Part shown: in pieces, positions 62,407 through 64,000 of the stretch | Layout: every line of letters begins with the position of its first letter | Position numbering within the stretch: position 1 is the stretch's first letter | NCBI RefSeq assembly: GCF_030731085.1 | Contig: NZ_JASNFN010000014.1 | Span: forward strand, 62,001 to 126,000 | Source of the DNA: Blastococcus carthaginiensis | GTDB lineage: Bacteria; Actinomycetota; Actinomycetes; Mycobacteriales; Geodermatophilaceae | Length of the DNA stretch: 64,000 bases | Direction: 5' to 3' | Position numbers and translations under genes: made by a program | The notes under the pieces: model-generated | What the model was told of the DNA's origin: nothing | Database searches by the model: none | What the model saw: only the letters and a program-made list of their open reading frames with translations

Positions 62407-63146
62407 TCGGGCACCTCCTGGAGGTGGGACGTCGTGGGTGGGGTGCGCGAGCCGGACGGTCCGGGGGTGGTCCCCGGCCCGGCCGGCGGGCGATCGTAGG
62501 TGGGGCGGTCGCCCGCCGGGCGGTCGTCGCGGACGAGCCCGGTGGCCGGGCGCCGCGCGGTGCTCCGGTAGAGGCCGCGCTTCTCGATGTACTGGACGAC
62601 GCCGTCGGGCACGAGGTACCAGACCGGCATCCCGCGGCCCACGCGATCGCGGCAGTCGCTGGAGCTGATCGCGAGCGCGGGGATCTCCACGAGGCTGACC
62701 CCGCCCTCGGGCAGGTGGCTGTCGGCCAGCGTGTACCCCGGCCGCGTCACGCCGATGAAGTGGGCCAGGTCGAAGCACCGGGCGCCGTCGCGCCAGGTCA
62801 TGATCTGGGCCAGGGCGTCGGCGCCGGTGATGAAGAACAGCTCCGCCCCCGGGCGCTGGGCCTGGAGGTCGGTGAGGGTGTCGAAGGTGTACGTGGGACC
62901 GCCCCGGTCGATGTCGACCCGGCTCACGGAGAACCGCGGGTTGGACGCCGTCGCGATCACGGTCATGAGGTAGCGGTCCTCGGCCGGGCTGACCTGCTCG
63001 TCGCTCTTCTGCCACGGCTCGCCGGTGGGCACGAACACGACCTCGTCGAGCCCGAACAGCCCGGCCACCTCGCTGGCGGCGACCAGGTGCCCGTGGTGGA
63101 TGGGATCGAAGGTCCCACCCATCACGCCGACTCGTCGCCCCGCCAC
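62403..63146 (-). CDS. nadD: Nicotinate-nucleotide adenylyltransferase
   Basis: Adenylates nicotinate mononucleotide in NAD synthesis. The 247-residue chain starts GTG at 63146 and has GVMGGTFDPIHHGHLVAASEVA (nucleotidyltransferase HxGH region), VPTGEPWQKSDEQVSPAEDRYLM and IPALAISSSDCRDRVGRGMPVWYLVPDGVVQYIEKRGLY. A disordered 45-residue Arg/Pro-rich tail is extra. Upstream in-frame sequence is a tandem repeat and not considered coding. Confidence 0.95.
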   Translation of the reverse strand: MAGRRVGVMGGTFDPIHHGHLVAASEVAGLFGLDEVVFVPTGEPWQKSDEQVSPAEDRYLMTVIATASNPRFSVSRVDIDRGGPTYTFDTLTDLQAQRPGAELFFITGADALAQIMTWRDGARCFDLAHFIGVTRPGYTLADSHLPEGGVSLVEIPALAISSSDCRDRVGRGMPVWYLVPDGVVQYIEKRGLYRSTARRPATGLVRDDRPAGDRPTYDRPPAGPGTTPGPSGSRTPPTTSHLQEVPE

Positions 63147-63220
63147 CGGCCGAGCGTATCCGGGCCGCGCCGGGGGGCGCCGGGAGGACCGGCCCCGTGC
63201 GGGACCGGCCGGCTGCCGCC

Positions 63221-63366
63221 ACGTCGACACGGCGACACGGCGACACGGCGACACGGCGACAGGTCGCCCGGTCGGCACGGCGGCACGGCGGCACGGCGAC
63301 AGGTCGCCCGGTCGGCACGGCGGCACGGCGGCACGGCGACAGGTCGCCCGGTCGGCACGGTGACAG
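63221..63366. repeat. Tandem repeat, 40-bp unit with nested 8-bp period
   Basis: Two exact 40-bp copies (63261-63300 and 63301-63340) begin AGGTCGCCCGGTCGGCACGG. A third, truncated copy follows (63341-63366). Ahead of them four to five 8-bp CGGCGACA-type units occupy 63221-63260, and each 40-bp unit contains the related GGCGGCAC period. It lies between nadD and the VWA gene. Confidence 0.9.
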
Positions 63367-63377
63367 GTCGCTCTCGC

Positions 63378-63409
63378 GATCTCTCGACGTGCCAGCACGT
63401 CGAGAGATC
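63378..63409 (-). terminator. Hairpin terminator at the VWA gene stop
   Basis: GATCTCTCGACGTGC and GCACGTCGAGAGATC pair perfectly over 15 bp around a 2-nt loop. Outer CGCTCT/AGAGCG arms (63369-63374, 63410-63415) can extend it. It overlaps the stop codon of the VWA gene. Confidence 0.75.
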
Positions 63410-64000
63410 AGAGCGTGGTGACGAAGTCGGCCAGCTGCGCGGCGTTGCGGCACTCGACCATGTCGATCACCTCGCCGTACCGCTCGGCCGCGGAGTCGCC
63501 GCTGCCCCACAGCCGGCGCGGCTCGGGGTTCAGCCAGTGCGCCGAGCGGGCCTTGCCCACGAGCCCGGCCAGCACCGGGACCCCGGGCTGCCGGTAGTTG
63601 GTGCGCCCGTCGCCGAGCACCAGCAGCGACGTCTTCGGCCCGATCGCCGAGGTCCAGCGGTCGGCGAACACCTCGAACGCGGTGCCGTAGTCGCTGTGCC
63701 CGTCGAAGCCCACGACCTGCGCCTCCCGGCCGATCCGCGCGATCGCGTCGGCGACGTCGACCCCCGGGCTGAAGAACCGGGTCACCTCGTCGGTGGAGTC
63801 GACGAACGCGAACGCCCGCACGCCGGTGAAGTGCTCGCGCAGCGCCTGGGTGAGCATCAGCGTGAAGTGGCTGAAGCCGGCCACCGAGCCGCTGATGTCG
63901 CAGAGCACGACCAGCTCGGGCTTGTGCACCTTGCGCGGCCGGTGGTGGGTGACGACGGGGACGCCCCCGGTGCCCAGCGAGGCGCGCACGGTCTTGCGGA
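63408..64000 (-). CDS. VWA-domain protein, 5' end outside window
   Basis: At least 197 residues; the frame runs off the right edge, so the GTG at 63989 is probably internal. A von Willebrand factor A domain is evident: LVVLCDISGSVAGF with the MIDAS pattern DxSxS, then FVDSTDEVTRFF, GHSDYGTAFEVFAD and LLVLGDGRTNYRQP. The C-terminal RRLWGSGDSAAERYGEVIDMVECRNAAQLADFV resembles CoxE-like proteins that pair with MoxR ATPases. The partner gene is not in view. Confidence 0.85.
   Translation of the reverse strand, partial: RKTVRASLGTGGVPVVTHHRPRKVHKPELVVLCDISGSVAGFSHFTLMLTQALREHFTGVRAFAFVDSTDEVTRFFSPGVDVADAIARIGREAQVVGFDGHSDYGTAFEVFADRWTSAIGPKTSLLVLGDGRTNYRQPGVPVLAGLVGKARSAHWLNPEPRRLWGSGDSAAERYGEVIDMVECRNAAQLADFVTTL

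Noticed and set aside
63221..63366. CRISPR-like array
   Set aside because: The repeat units are directly adjacent with no unique spacers, have an inner 8-bp period, and no cas genes are near.

Overview
The window is very high-GC DNA with GTG starts, GTGA/ATGA stop-start overlaps and almost universal TGA stops. The gene order glyS-uppS-recO-era-(cytidine deaminase-like)-CBS protein-ybeY-phoH, with rsmE-dnaJ-hrcA beyond, is that of an actinobacterium. A selenocysteine tRNA with anticodon CUA beside selA/selB points to the Geodermatophilaceae (Blastococcus/Geodermatophilus), where UAG-programmed selenocysteine has been described. No rRNA, CRISPR array or insertion sequence was seen.

Layout. 1-9200: a catabolic locus with an RbsABC-type sugar ABC importer, an IclR regulator, a divergent aldehyde dehydrogenase, an amidase, an AraC regulator and a 2,4'-dihydroxyacetophenone-dioxygenase-like cupin. 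9400-20424: the conserved housekeeping run glyS to phoH; phoH carries a 357-residue intein. 20534-30189: an accessory block with an enoyl-CoA hydratase, a HIT protein, a branched-chain amino acid ABC importer (livM and livG fused) and a phosphonate-type ABC importer (two permeases fused). 30293-33837: rsmE, dnaJ, hrcA with a CIRCE operator, and a small conserved protein that appears to start at CTG. 33988-41638: two small exported or membrane proteins, a two-component system beside an ABC-2 exporter, a DksA/TraR zinc finger protein, hemW and a second enoyl-CoA hydratase. 41644-43361: a periplasmic trypsin-like protease flanked by related hairpins.

43379-48240 is the selenium locus: selC (UAG-reading), selA and selB on the minus strand, a WYL protein and selD on the plus strand. 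48454-53221: a secreted protein, a zinc-less oxidoreductase, a dimeric-barrel protein, a guanidine-III-riboswitch-controlled SMR exporter, and the lprG-MFS (P55-type) pair. 53361-64000: lepA, rpsT, holA, comEC, comEA, degV, a histidine phosphatase, rsfS, nadD, a 40-bp tandem repeat and a partial VWA protein.

The genes interlock as follows. SelD makes selenophosphate, SelA converts Ser-tRNA to Sec-tRNA, and SelB delivers it, here to UAG. Of 63 genes whose stop is visible, 58 end in TGA, 4 in TAG and 1 in TAA, so UAG is the rare codon in this stretch. No selenoprotein gene was recognised in the window, so the recoding target lies elsewhere.
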